A DNA stretch of 64,000 nucleotides, taken from positions 70,046,666 to 70,110,665 of the forward strand of contig CM076846.1 in assembly GCA_039519185.1 (NCBI GenBank), written 5' to 3'. Source of the stretch: Astragalus membranaceus. Its lineage: Eukaryota; Streptophyta; Magnoliopsida; Fabales; Fabaceae. Position numbers and translations under genes: made by a program. A model generated the notes under the pieces. The model was not told the DNA's origin and did no database searches. It saw nothing but the letters and a program-made list of their open reading frames with translations. Positions 11,624-23,999 of the stretch are shown piece after piece (within the stretch, counting starts at the first letter, position 1; each line of letters opens with the position of its first letter).

Positions 11624-12375
11624 CTTTGTTTTGTCAAGTTACTTGTCTAGAAAAAGTTAGGTTTCTGCTTAAACTGATTGTCTGCTAGGACACCTGAATA
11701 GAGTTTGAAAACAAGATTTTAAAAACTTGCAAATCTAAAAAAAAGCATGAGCAAAACAGAAAAAACAAATAGGGATAAGTAATTTTTTTGCAAAAAAAAA
11801 TTCATAATTTTTTCCAACAGAAACATTAATGGATCCTAATGATGTGCATTAATGAATATAGTATTTGGGTAAGTAATAGTACATGTTTTTATTCCTACAG
11901 TCTGTTACCCAAATCTAAACCTACATAGGTTTTAGATGTCCATTATAAATTCTAAAACATAATGGGTATAGTATATATGTTGATTATGATCCTTGTGACT
12001 TGTGTATCTGTATGGCTTAATTTCACTTTTGGTTTCTAGACAATGTTCTTTGGAAGACTTTACCCTCTACACCTTTACCCTAGTCCCCTACTGTTGGTTG
12101 TATTGGCAATTTCAGCGACATGGGGCCACCGGTTCTCTGCTTGGAACCCAGATGTGACCATGTGAAAGAGTGTTTGTGGTGTTTATTTGTTATTTCGTCT
12201 AAGCTGAAATTTCCCTTCTGAAATCCCCTTGATTGCCTCACTAAAATATGTTTCATCAATCATTCCTTAGGAAGACCTCATATCTCAGTACCTCTTATTT
12301 GCCTCTCTTTCCCTCTTTTAGAGGTTATGTTAATATAGTTCAAGTATGATAATATGGTTTTCTAACATAATCTAA
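11624..12375. other. AT-rich spacer, nothing recognised
   Basis: AT-rich sequence after the LINE target duplication. No coding signal or terminal repeats were found. It could be intron or old repeat. Confidence 0.4.
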
Positions 12376-13610
12376 AAAGGGGTATGAAAAAATGACACAA
12401 ATACCTCATCATCCGCGACTGAAGTGACGATTAATTCTTGTCTTGTCTTTTCAGATAATTTCATAGGAAATTGATTAGAATTTAAACTTATGGCTAAGCC
12501 TTTCAATGTACTTGTTTTGTTTTTGGAGCTCTTTCTTACCATTAGAACATTCACACTGCAAATTAACAACATGACAATGAGTAGCAAGCAATATGAGGCA
12601 AATAAATTCACTATGCCACAGTTATGTAAATAAATATACCTGTAGCATGTGTATACATTCTTTGTCCTTTTTAGTAAAAAGGACAAAGAGTAAATAAAAG
12701 TTTTTACTCTTTGCATCTTTTATTTCCACTGCAATCTGCGTGGTTCTCCATTCCACAAGATTAGTATTAATATATAGTCAATTTGAATTACATGTTATGA
12801 AAAGTTGCCTTAATCATGACCTGCAAGCAATGTAGCCTTTGTGAAAAAGTATTAACCATTTGATGAGCTTGCTTCTCTACATTTGATATCAATTCATTTT
12901 CATGTTTCAAAAGAAACAACTGAAAATGGACAACACGAAAGGTTAAAATCATTATAAAATGTGATGCAATGCACAAGCTCCTTTCAATTTTTGAATGTCT
13001 TGCAAATAGGGTTTCTAAAAAAGGTACGGGATCGCGATCTGGGTTGTGATATCAAGGTTTTTCATATATTCGTGACCGCAATGCGAACATGATTTAGGCC
13101 GTATCAACCACATTTGACCACGATTTTTCGAAATATCAAGGATTATGAGTGTGATTTAAAATCCTGCTTGCATTCACCTGGTGTTCATTTTCTTCTTGAA
13201 ACTGTAAAGCCTATCTACAGATTTTCTTGCTTGCATCTCCCAATCGTCGCGCTCCGATTGTAGTGATATGTTCTCCCTTCTGGAAAAAAATCAAAAATTT
13301 TGACAACAATATTTAGTGCAAAACAACAATCACCAAAGCCTTTCCCATCTAGTATCAATAAATTCTGTTTAATCATCTTTTCCTACTTCTAATACTAGTA
13401 TGCACTAAACTTACATAGGATTAATTAAAAATGCATTCAAGATTTCAAATTGACAGATGATACAACTAATGGAATGCAGATGAAAGACTAAACAAGAATC
13501 AGTAATGAAAGCTATACTTGATAAGTTCCAAATCTTCTTGTAAGCTTCTCAATTGTTCTTCAACTTCCTATGTTTTGTTTGTAGCTTCCTGCATTGTGTA
13601 ACTAGTTAAA
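12376..13610 (-). pseudogene. Decayed exons of an unrecognised coiled-coil gene
   Basis: Several short minus-strand stretches look like real exons. At about 13610-13500 a piece reads E-V-E-E-Q-L-R-S-L-Q-E-D-L-E with one TAG before it. About 13280-13170 has L-Q-S-E-R-D-D-W-E-M-Q-A-R-K-S. About 12920-12832 is bounded by TTTTCAG and GTCATG and reads K-H-E-N-E-L-I-S-N-V-E-K-Q-A-H. About 12745-12640 has A-V-E-I-K-D-A-K-S-K, and 12550-12390 is a further open piece. All are rich in Glu, Lys, Gln and Leu, as in coiled coils. I do not recognise the family. It could be a decayed host gene or a fragment captured by the CACTA element to its right. Confidence 0.4.
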
Positions 13611-14282
13611 GTAACAAGTAACTGTTTCTTTGGGTAAGGTTTTCAATGTTAATCATATACCTGAGAAATTAAAATCAAAGGTTTGGAATTGGTGTTTTCT
13701 TCTGTACCAACCAAGAAAAGACAGAGAAGAGTAACAGTTATTAAATACATAATACATAATGAGTACAATTAACTATTCTATTAAGATTTGAAGAACTACA
13801 TGAATTGAAACTGGGATAGGTGACAAATGATTAATGGAGCAGGGGATTAGGCAATCACAGGTCAAAAAGAGTAAATTACACATAAGGTGGGAGCATTGAG
13901 AAAGGGATCATGGAAAACTGGGAATGGCTTCTCTTTTCAAATCCTTGGTGTTAATTCTTTCCTCCTTTGTTTTGTGATTAAGTGATCTTGTAGAAAATAC
14001 GATCTACTTCCAAATCCTTGGTGTTAATTCTTTCCTCCTGTGTTTTAATTCTTTTCAAATCTGGACTTTGAGGACTTTGTGCTATTAAATATAGGATTCT
14101 TTTAATAAAATTACGAGACTATTGCCTTATCTAAATTATGAAATTCAATTGCTAGTTAATTTTTTATGCTTACATTTTCAACTCTATTGTCTGCTTATCC
14201 CAAGTCATGACTCATTATAACTTCTCTAGTTGAATATGTATGCATCTATTATGTCTTACTCTATTATGTTTTATGACAACAG
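13611..14282. other. Intergenic or intronic AT-rich stretch before the En/Spm gene
   Basis: No coding signal. A short direct repeat (TTCCAAATCCTTGGTGTTAA-type) appears near 13938 and 14007. The stretch ends in a plausible acceptor, ACAACAG, just before the ATG at 14283. Confidence 0.35.
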
Positions 14283-16999
14283 ATGAATAACAGAGGTGGC
14301 AATCACAAGCAAAAGGCCCATCCTACTAGGGGCAAACCAAGGATGATACAACCTGGCAAACTTGAGCAGCAGAATGTCATCCGCCGAAACTTGTCCAACA
14401 CTAGGTCACTTGGCCGATCATCTCCACCCCCGTCTGAACCTCGCGCACCGAACTACATTGTGGCACCTGCTCAGACACCATCACCCATTTATGCCTCTAC
14501 CCCCGAGGCATTCGTGTTTATGCCAAATCCAAGTATAAACCTTCAAACCATGGGTGCCTCTTCACAGCATGCCCACATGAGGCTCCGGTAGCGGAGGATG
14601 TTCCCGATGAAGAGGATGAAGATGAGGTGGGTGAAGGACCAGTTCCTCCTCATATGCCAACAAGAGATGGGAAGGTCATTGTACGACCTTTCGCTAAAGG
14701 GTAAGTTACATTGTATATTATTCTAGATTCTAGACTAGATCTTAGGAATTGAAATGAATTGAAATGAAGCTACACTATACAAATGCTTATAGTGTTTGAG
14801 ATTTTGGAAGGCATGTGAATTGTTGATGAAAATTCTGGTCTTTGATGAAAATTTTGCAGGCTCATTCCTAGCAAAGAAGTTGCAGACTTGCAGATGCCAT
14901 TAGATTTGCCATACAAAGCCACTTTGATGTGGCTATCTATGATTGGAGTAAAACAACCGAAGATATTCGAAAGGAATGGTTTAAGAAATTTGGGGTAAGT
15001 ACATATTTGTTTTGTAAGAAGTATGTATTGCAATCATTGTGAAAGAATGGTTTTATATGATTGTATTGAAATTTGCAGGAAAATGTGACATGGGATCCTT
15101 GTTATAACCATGTTATCCAACACTTGTTTGAACAAAAGGCCAAGAAAAGACTCAATGATATGCTTACGAAGGTAAGAAAGAAAAATGCTCGGCCTGGTTG
15201 GATACGCGAGAAAGCTTACTTGGGTCTTAAAGAATATTGAGGTGGACAGAAATTCAAGGACATCTCCAATCAAAACAAGATTAATAGAGCGTCAACAAGA
15301 GGTGGAACGGTCCACATCTCAGGCCGCAAGGCTCACATTGACCTGGCACTTGACCTAGTAAGTATTAAACTCAGTAATAGCTTTTTAATGACTGTTTTGT
15401 TTTGTGCTTTATCATTAATTATTGCTTTGAGTTAATCAATTGTGATTGCATCTTTATTTTATTTGTAGTGCAATGATTATAAAAGAGATGTGTGACCAGA
15501 TGAATTATTTTTGATAACCCACAAGAGGAAATCCGGTGTTTGGGTTGATCATCGAGCGGAAACTACATATGTAAGTTGTTGCCACTGCTCTGAATAAGAA
15601 TTGTTGTTAATTAGAATAGGTTCTGAATTAGAATTGGATACTGTGTGTTCTGAATTAGAATTGAGAAAAGACAGTTTGTGGAAAAAGACCGTGTTCTGAA
15701 TTAGAATTGAAATTCCTATGTTTACATAGTATAATACACAAGTTGCGGTTTTGTAAATAGTTAAAGGTCTGGTTAATTCGATTGGTGGCCTTTCCAAATT
15801 AGCTTGATGAGGTAATAGACATTACGAAGCATTGCATGAATACTGATATTGGAGCGTTGTTTTCTGGAACTCAGTTCGAATAGAAGCGTTGCATTAATAC
15901 TAATACTGAAATTGTTTCAAATTGCAATAAATAAATTGATTAATATACATGTTATCTTGATTCTTAGAAATTGCAATATGTGACTGAATTATGTGTCTAA
16001 ATTGATTAATACTGAAACTTTGTCAACTCCAAAATGGACAACACAGTGGTAAATGGTAATTATGTAAGTGAATTAGCTGTCTTTTTCCACAAATACAGCT
16101 TATAAGTTGGAATTTTCATTCATTGTTATAGATTATAGTTTGCAGCTATAATTGTGACTGATTAGTTTCTGCATTAAAGTGGGGATAATTGTGACTGACT
16201 GATTAGCTATAATTGTTATAGATTATAGTTTGCAGCTATAATTGTGACTGATTAGTTTGCAACTATAATTGTGACCGAGTGTATTGCAAGATTCTTTTAA
16301 CATTTCATTGGCCATAAGTTCCCACTGAAGCTGTCTTGGCATCCTTAAGAATTGGGATAGTTTGGATTCCCTAAGAAATGAGAATCATTGTTTTGTTTTA
16401 TGCTGCACCTGTTTTATGCTGAAGTATTTTTAGTAGCTTCTTATTCAGTTTGTTCTGTTTTAAGCACCTAATAATAGCTTATTATTTTTAGTAGCTTATT
16501 ATTTTTTCTTATTGATCAGGATACATTCAAACAAAATGTGGTTGACTTGGTTGGAGATGATGTTCAAGAGGTAGATGGAGCGGTAGCAGTTGAGTGCTGG
16601 ACGTTGGCTGCGGGGCCTCGCACCCGTGGTCGCCTCTATGGCACAACAGGTTTATCTGTGAACGCCCGACCTGGGTCCAAGTTGCTTATCCAAGAGTCCC
16701 AGAATCCTTCCGGTTTCATGTTTGGGATATCTTTGGAAGCAGAGAGGGAAGCTAGACTTAGAGCTGAGAAGATTGCTCAAGATGCAGTAGCCCAGGCTCA
16801 AGAGGCGAATGAGCGTTCTCAGAAGGTACAAAATGATTTAGATGAGATGAGAAAATTATTTGTAGATCGCCTGGATGCTTTGGAGCGTGGATCATGTGGT
16901 GGTAGCTCTCATTCACATCTCATTATGATGAAGATTTGGATGAAGAGTTACTTGATGGTGAGGATTGATCTTGTTATGGTTACTTTTATGTATTTGTAG
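14283..16999 (+). pseudogene. Ptta/En/Spm transposase-associated gene (Transposase_24 type), five exons, broken
   Basis: The exons I can delimit are 14283-14700 (donor GTAAGT), 14860-14994, 15079-15357, 15469-15570 and 16520 to about 16999, all with GT-AG borders. Exon 2 carries A-I-Q-S-H-F-D-V-A-I-Y-D-W, exon 3 T-W-D-P-C-Y-N and R-P-G-W-I, and exon 4 H-K-R-K-S-G-V-W-V-D-H-R-A. These are the conserved blocks of the plant Transposase_24 family found in CACTA elements. Exon 5 is an Ala/Glu/Gln coiled coil. The gene is dead: a frame change in exon 1 near 14570, a TGA at 15238-15240 where Trp is expected, and a TGA early in exon 4. The protein would act as the DNA-binding accessory (TNPA-like) factor; no catalytic TNPD is in the window. 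Confidence 0.75.
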
Positions 17000-17204
17000 G
17001 ATGACAAAACACTTGATATTTTGTAGTCTCAAGACTATTATATTTTGTAGTTTCAAGAATGTTTTGTTTTATGGTATTTGGTATTAAGCATTTTGATATG
17101 CATGTTGTTTCATGATTGTGTTAAAAATGCTTCAGGAGCGGTGGTAGTAAATGGACAAAGTAGGAGCCAAAGTAGGAGCAGTAGGACAATTATTTTAAAA
17201 AAAA

Positions 17205-17280
17205 ACTTAACTTAGTGTCGGCCACACCGACGCTACCAAACTAGTTGACTGGTTGACTTTAGCGTCGGTTTGGCGGACGC
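17205..17280 (+). repeat. CACTA subterminal repeats, left block
   Basis: Alternating copies of GTCGGCCACACCGACGCTA-like units, direct and inverted (GCGTCGG / CCGACGC). These are the transposase binding repeats near CACTA ends. They break at 17281, where another CACTA end starts, and resume at 19207. Confidence 0.75.
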
Positions 17281-19206
17281 TCACTACAAGAAATTTGACA
17301 TATACCAACGGTTGCCTATAGTGACGACTGCTTTAACCGTAGGTATATGTATCATTTACCCACAAAGGTTTTCTAAAACCATGGGTATAGCTTGTCTATA
17401 CGTATGGATAACAAAGTCTGTTAGTATAGGCATTAGCGATGAAATCAACTCCATTGGTACAGGCTAAATTTTATTTTTCATTTTCCCTCTCTCCTTCTCG
17501 CGGGTTTTATTTTATTCCAAAATAAAATACTTTTTCTGATATTTTTCTGTGTCCATCGCACTCTCCTTCTCGCTGAACCCATCACAGCAATGGTAAAACC
17601 TAACTCTCCTTCTCGCTGAACCCTCTCAGTTTCCTTCTCCTTCTCACTGAACCCTCTCAGTTTCCTTCTCAAATCAATCCAATGGCAAAACCTAACTCTC
17701 CTTCTCGCTCCTTCTCGCTGAACCCTAACTCCTTCTCGCTGAACCCTAACTCTCTCAGTTTCCTTCTCAAATCAATCCAATTGCAAAACCTAACTCTCGC
17801 AGAACCCATTACAGCAGCAAGGAATCTCGCCCCTGACCTAAAGGAAAGACGGAAAAAGCGCTCACCTACAGAATACGAAAGTTCGCATCGGCTTCTGAAA
17901 TCATCACCTCCGCCTCTGAAGGAAACAACTCTCACCTTCGTCTATTCCATAGCCTCACCCACACACAGAAGGTGATTTTTCTTCTCCCTCACTGAAATCT
18001 CCAACTGAAATCATTCTATCTTCATTTTTTTTAAAAATTATGATGGGTTCTGGGATGATTCGTTATACCTCTGTTTTAGTTCCTTATACCTCTGGTTTGA
18101 TTTCTTTTTCAGCTACAGAAGGGAATTTAGGTGCGATTGAGGTTTTGAAGCCGTTTGGATCTTCTCTTATCTTGTTTGTTCTGAGAGGTGAGTATGTCTT
18201 TTAGGTATTTTCCCCCCTCGACAGCAAATTGTAAGAATTAGTTTGGTAGTCACTTTTGATTTTACAATATGAAGTTGGGGCCAGATTAATCTTACTGTTT
18301 GTTTGTAACTGAGGCTAGATTAATGCTACTACTTGTTTGTAATTGGTGTGCATTTGTGCAAGCATGTTTGATGTTTGTTTTTGGTCAGGATCACTTGTAT
18401 TGTTTGTCTATGTGTGATTATGGATGTAGGTGTTGTGTTCATAGTTTTAATGTGTTGGTATTGCTTTGTTTGCTATTTTCTTTGTATTGGCTTGCATACC
18501 CTTTCTCTCTTTGTTCATTAATTTAGTCACAACAAACCCTTTATTTATTTCAGTTAATCTTTGAAGTTTCCGTTGATAATCATATTGATGGTGAGGATGT
18601 AGAGGATGAGGTCGGGGAAATGTTTTAGTTGTGAAAAATTTTATACTTTTTCTATGCACGTAGACTTGACTATTTTTTGTTGATGTTTTGAATATGAAGT
18701 TGTTCCATGTTCGTTTATGTTTTTTACATCCTTTCTTTTCTTTTGTGTTTTATGGTAATCTTAATGCTACTTTGTTTGCTAAAATATTTAGTTAAGATAG
18801 TTAGACATTGTATTTCTATGAAACACTATTGTACGTTATATGCTAGTTCAAACTTATGTTATGATTCAATATTTCAGTTGCTTATTGTAAAGTAATGCAT
18901 AAATGGGAAGAAAAAGAAAGTTAAATATTGGGCGTCGCATTCCAGAAGACTCAAACCAACACATACAAGCAAGTAACAATGAAGGAACACAATCTATTCC
19001 CACCGAATTTCTTCTACCCTAGTCTCTCGATTCTGCTCTTGTTCCTGAAATTTGTGTTTTGAAATCACACTTTCTGTGCTCTTGTAGCAATTAATTAGTT
19101 GCATTTTAGGGAAAAAAAATATCACCGTTTTAGTGGATCACTTTATTCTAGGCACTTTTGGAGGGTGAATTGATGTTTATTGTTAGTATTTTCGTGTTGT
19201 TGTAGC
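17281..19206 (+). mobile_element. Nested non-autonomous CACTA element (~1.9 kb)
   Basis: The left end is a textbook CACTA terminus, CACTACAAGAAATTTG. The right end at about 19206 is degenerate (TTGTTGTAG in place of TTCTTGTAGTG). The host repeat GACGCT|ACCTAATTCG is split exactly across the two borders, and the triplet GCT flanks both. Inside are a pyrimidine-rich stretch with AACCCTAACTC-type short repeats (17560-17800) and no recognised protein. A 97-codon reading frame at 17682-17975 is repeat-derived and I do not count it as a gene. Confidence 0.6.
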
Positions 19207-19535
19207 GCTACCTAATTCGTTGACTCTTTTAAGTCGACTATTCTCTTGTTGACTTTAGCGTCGGCCACACTGACGCTACTAAACTAGTTGACTGGATGAC
19301 TTTAGCGTCGGTCTGACCGACGCTACCCTAATTCGTTGACTTTTTTTAAATAACTAAGTAGCATCGGCCATGCAAGTAGCGTCGGCCAGACCCACGCTAC
19401 GGTTAGCGTCGGCTAAATTTACGGGACGCTACATTTACCTTCGAATATTTTAGCCTCGATACGTGGCCGACGCTAATTCACTGTTAGCGTCTGCTTTTGG
19501 CCTGTTAGCGTGGGCTTTTGGCCGACGCTAATGTC
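19207..19535 (+). repeat. CACTA subterminal repeats, right block
   Basis: At least eight GCGTCGGC / GCCGACGC units in both orientations, the same family as 17205-17280. The expected terminal TTTCTTGTAGTG is absent, so the outer CACTA is truncated near 19535. Confidence 0.7.
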
Positions 19536-19818
19536 GCAAGGTTTGAAGGATTAGGGATTCCATGCTTAAAATTTCTACAAAATAAGTTCTTAAAATTTTG
19601 GTCCTTCTGATCAAATGTTTTAGCGAAATCAGTAGAAACATATTCATTTTTCCTGCTGATTTTATGTTGAATTTCGAAATGGATAATTAAACAAATTTTT
19701 TACCTGTTTTTCCTGCACCATTTCTCTCACGTATGAAGGTCAATTTTTATTTATCAAAATTGTACTAACATATTAAATTGTACTCTTTTTTTTTTCTTTT
19801 TTTGTTTTTCTTATCTTA

Positions 19819-20356
19819 AGGTGTGTGTTTTGAGGTATTTTAGAGTTTAGAAAAAAAATTAATTGTTCAAATACGTGTAGTTCGTTACTCAATAACTACT
19901 TTGGTGAAGAAAAAATAATTATTTCCTGATAAAATACTTAAAGTGTGATGCTAAATAGTGTGTTTTAGGGTATTTTAGAGTCTACAAAAAAGTATAGATG
20001 TTCAAATATGAAAAATCCGTTCTTCAAAAACCGGTTAGATGAAGAAAAAAAAGATCTAATTTCATACAAAATACGTAAAGTGAGTTGCTAATTAAGTAAT
20101 GTATTTTGGTGTACTTTATGACTAAATTTTTTTTAAGGTTCAAATACGCAAAGTTTGTTCCTCAATAACCGATTTGGTGAAAAGAAATATAATTTCATAA
20201 AAACTACATAAAGTGCGATGTTAAGTAGTGTGTTTTGGGGTACTTTAGCGTTCAAAAAAATTTAAACTCTTTAAATATGCAAAGTCTGTTCCTCAATAAC
20301 CGATGAAGTGAAGAAAAAAAATTAATTTCATCACAAAATACGTAAAATGAAAAAGT
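19819..20356 (+). repeat. Tandem repeat, four diverged ~135-bp units
   Basis: Units start near 19819, 19958, 20096 and 20228. Each holds GTGTGTTTTGGGGTA(C/T)TTTAG, then GTTCAAATACG, CTCAATAACCGAT, GAAGAAAAA, and ends with AAAATACGTAAAGTG. They are AT-rich and non-coding. They end about 90 bp before a Tat-type PBS, where a 5' LTR would be expected. Confidence 0.75.
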
Positions 20357-20448
20357 TTTTACAAAGTTTTTAATCTTCTTATTTAATTTATAGTTATAAT
20401 TAAATTTTTATTCACAGCTATTAGACTATATATTTTACAAATCAACAT

Positions 20449-20466
20449 TGGCGACCACAGTGGGAG
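20449..20466 (+). other. PBS of the pol-less Tat element
   Basis: TGGCGACCACAGTGGGAG, differing by one base from the PBS at 26103. Such TGGCGAC starts are typical of Tat/Ogre-lineage elements. The preceding ATCAACA gives the usual CA end, but the rest of the LTR does not match 24924-25298. Confidence 0.7.
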
Positions 20467-20518
20467 ATATCTATTTTTCACATCATCACTACTTGAACTT
20501 TTCTCTTGCTACTCCATG

Positions 20519-22080
20519 GCTCCCAGAGGTTGACCCCGGATTCAAAGCATTGCCATACCCGCACCACGACCAGAGGGTACTCCTGAGGGCAACGTCGTCA
20601 CATTACCCGACGAGGGTACGAACCAGCCTGCCCTCGAACGTGAGTCAGCTTTTGAATCTCCTGGCCAATCGCACTCAAGCTATGCTGTTGCAGGAAGCTT
20701 GCCTAAGGGAGATTGAAAGGTGTGTGGCTTCCCTGCCTGAGCAGTCTCTGCCCAGCTGGGGAAGACACGTCCATCGGTCTCCCCCTCAAAGGCATCACGT
20801 CCATGGTTCCCCCGAGGCGAAGGTACGTGCATCGCTCTCCCCCTCGGTAGCGCAGGCATGGAGGATCAGGCTCACCTCCAAGGATCCCTCCATCCCCTCC
20901 AGAGGATACCTACTAGCTTCACGACTCCCACTCTAGGACCTCCTCACGTCCATCCCCTAATTCTCGTGAGAGGTCGAGGAACCGGGTCAATACCCACCAG
21001 AGGCACCACCGGGGATCGCCATCGAGGAGATCCCCCGACCGGTGCAGGTATCGAGATTCGGACTATGAAGACACCTCCCTTCGAAACTCAATAAGGTTTT
21101 CCGAGGAAGGACCTTTCACTCGAAGGGTGGATGGATGCCGAATCCCAAGGGCCTTGGAGAAGTTGCCAGCTCTCAAGATGTATGATGGAACCGGAGATCC
21201 AGACTGCCATCTGGCACACTTCTCCCTGATGATGCGCTATAGAGGCTCCAGGGAGCCGGTTCACTGTAAAATCTTCCCCCTCACTCTTGAAAATTCCACA
21301 TTAGAGTGGTTTCAAGAGCTAAAGCCAAACTCCATCTCCTCATGGAGTCAGCTGGCGAGAATGTTCACAGCTCGTTTCACTGCCTCCCGGTTGAAACCCA
21401 AATCTGAAGAGGTTCTTAGGGCAATCAAGCAGGGAGAGAAAGAAACACTTAGAGAATATCTGGAAAGGTTCAACAAGGAGGCTGCCAACGTCAGGAACCT
21501 TGAAGACAAGAGGAGGCTCTTTTGGATGAAGGATGGCCTCAAGAAGGGAAGCCTGTTTCAAAGGGACATGGGGGTTAACAAACCCCGAAGCTTGTACGAG
21601 TTCCTTCGGAAGGCACAAAAGTACATGGACTATGAAGAAGACAACATGGCGTACCAAGAGGAAGCCAAGGTTGGCAGCAAGGAGGAAGAGCTGGCGTACA
21701 AGGCCATTGAAGAACCATGGTAGAAGGGAACCCAAGATGAGAGAATTCCTCGGGAATCCCGACTCCGACAAGGTCGCTTCTAAGAGTACACCCTGCTAAA
21801 CACATCCCAGGCTGAGATCCTTGCCGAATGCGTCGACGCGGAGTTTCGGGACATCAAACAGCCTGAACCTCTCGTGCAAAGGAAAGGCCGAACCTCTAAG
21901 AAGAGCTAATCCGGGATAACATGTGCACATAGCAAATGCAGCACCCTCAGGGATGACATTGAAGAGCTAATCCGTGAAGAGAAGCTTGCCTAGTATGTGA
22001 ACGAAGAAGAGGATGAAACTCGTGACTCCGAATAGGAGCAGGACATCAGGACCTGAACCTAGGGCTAGGCCCAGTTATGA
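20519..22080 (+). pseudogene. gag: Tat-type gag, decayed
   Basis: The best part is 21127-21723, an open 198-codon stretch with K-M-Y-D-G-T-G-D-P-D, C-K-I-F-P-L-T-L, S-S-W-S-Q-L-A and L-R-E-Y-L-E-R-F-N-K-E, the Retrotrans_gag core of the Tat lineage. The N-terminal region from ATG 20519 is rich in Pro, Arg and Ser and split by stops in several frames. After 21723 traces of the acidic C-terminus (D-D-I-E-E-L-I-R-E) remain, but the Cys/His motif ahead of them is gone. No protease or RT follows. Confidence 0.8.
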
Positions 22081-22559
22081 ATTTTGTTGTTTAAACACGA
22101 AGGCAGAATGTAAAAGGTTGATATGAATGATTAACAAAAATTCATTTTGCAATTACAGTTTTTGCTCTAGCTCACTAGCATTAACACTTGTTCCAAAGAA
22201 AAATTCCTTAAGATCAAGAAAGAAAAAGGGTCCAACTCCATAGTTAGGAGTGGAGCGAGGCAAGTTTGAGACCCAACATACCATGCAGGGAGGAACTGCC
22301 TGGATCGCAGGGGCAACCTCAACATTAACTCACAACCAAGATCATCTCTCCAAGTACGGGAGTCAAGGGTGTCATGGCGCGCTCATATTCCTAAAGCAAA
22401 ACAAGCTTAGCGACCATCTACTTAAACTCCAAAATCCAAGGCTAAGATCCCCTTAGCAAGGTAAAAGCAGCACAAAGATTGTAGAAGGGTTGAAAGGATA
22501 GTGGCACAAAGCAACCAAGGTCACGGCACCCACCCAACAGGGATCCAATGCTTGACACC

Positions 22560-22995
22560 ATAGAAGGTTCCTAGCACCTGGCACCTAGACGCCCAACACC
22601 AAGGCGCCAAGGAACAACACGCAGCCAAGGCAAATCGGCACCCAGCGCCCAGGAGGGCGCCAAATCAAGCATCCGTGAAGGCTGCCAACGCATTGCAAGC
22701 CAGTGCCCAAGGCGCCTAGGAGGGCACCAAACCCCCACTCACAAGCCGGCACCCAGCCTAGTGCAAGGCGACATCCAGACGCCCAGGAGGACGCCAAATC
22801 CTGTTTCGGAGGCAGCCAGCGTAGCGCATGAGCCGGCACCCAGGCGCCTGGGGGGGCACCAAATCTCAAAAAGGGACGGTATCCAGTGTCTAGCAACCAA
22901 GCACCGAGGCGCCTATGAGGGCGTCATCAACAACACAAACAAGAACAATAACAAACAACAACAAGGCACCCAGGAGGGCGCTATCAACAGAAGAT
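22560..22995 (+). repeat. GGCGCC-type interspersed repeats, first block
   Basis: Units like GGCGCCCAGGAGGGCGCCA recur irregularly, with GGCGCC or one-base variants (GGCACC). GC content is far above that of the neighbouring sequence. Open frames here (such as the minus frame 22585-22896) are by-products of the repeat. Confidence 0.75.
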
Positions 22996-23020
22996 AAAAA
23001 ACCATGGCCGCTGGCCCCGC

Positions 23021-23675
23021 AACCTCTGATGGGCGAGTTAGAATCAGACCGAGTTCTGATAAACTGCCCCCAAAGTAATCTTTGCCACGAGGCACAAAGC
23101 GACTTTAAACGTGTCGCAACATCTGATGGGCGAGTTAGAATCAGACCGAGTTATGATAAACTGCCCCCAGAGTAAACTTTGCCACGAGGAGCGAAGCGAC
23201 TTTAAACATGTCGCAACTTCTGATAAGGGAGTTAGAATCAGACCGAGTTCTGATAAACTGCCCCCAGAGTAAACTTTGTCACGAGGCGCGAAGCGACTTT
23301 AAACGTGTCGCAACCTTTGATGGGCGAGTTAGATTCAGACCGAGTTTTGATAAACTTCCCCCAGAGTAAGCTTTGCCACGAGGCGCGAAGTGACTCTAAA
23401 CGTGTCGCAACCTCTGATGGACGAGTTAGATTCAGACCGAGTTCTAATAAACTGCCCCCAGAGTAAACTTTGCCACGAGGCGCGAAACGACTTTAAACGT
23501 GTCGCAACCTCTGATGGGTGAGTTAGATTCTGACCGAGTTCTGATAAACTGCCCCCCAGAGTAAACTTTGCCACGAGGCGCGAAGCGACTTTAAACATGT
23601 CGCAACCTCTGATGGGCGAGTTAGAATCAGACCGAGTTCTGATAAACTGCCCCCAGAGTAAACTTTGCCACGAGG
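23021..23675 (+). repeat. 97-bp tandem repeat, about 6.7 copies
   Basis: Each unit contains CTCTGATGGGCGAGTTAGA, CTGATAAACTGCCCCCAGAG, TTTGCCACGAGGCGCGAAGC and TTAAACGTGTCGCAA. Copies start near 23021, 23117, 23214, 23311, 23408, 23505 and 23603 and are highly similar, so the expansion is recent. Tandem repeats in the non-coding part are a known habit of Tat/Ogre elements. Confidence 0.9.
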
Positions 23676-23999
23676 CGATATGAGATTATACATTCAGATG
23701 CGCAAGGCGATGACTTGCGCCCGAGGCCATCTTACACGTGCCAGTTATAAGGATAAGAAACAACCCAGACAAAGAGTAAGCATGGGTGTTTCAAAATGTA
23801 ACATAAAAAATCAGGGGGCAATGACATCGAAGTCAACCCCGTAGGGATGGTATTCGACAATCATCCCGTCTAGTTGAAAGATCGTAGAAATGTCAAACAG
23901 ATAATGGTGAGAACAAAAGAAGCAATTCCCCTCGGCACCAAGCAAGCCCTGAAATTTCATCAAGAAGAAAAATAGGCTAAGAGGCAGGATAAGCCCAAC

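Noticed and set aside
15549..16510. GAATTAGAATTG and GCTATAATTGTGACTGATTAG repeats as a satellite
   Set aside because: Few irregular copies inside a large intron of the En/Spm gene; likely local duplication.
17560..17800. AACCCTAACTC-type units as interstitial telomere repeat
   Set aside because: The unit is longer and mixed with CTTCTCGCTG; it is not a run of the plant telomere heptamer.
23021..23675. Regular repeats that might suggest a CRISPR array
   Set aside because: Units are 97 bp with no unique spacers, in a plant retroelement.
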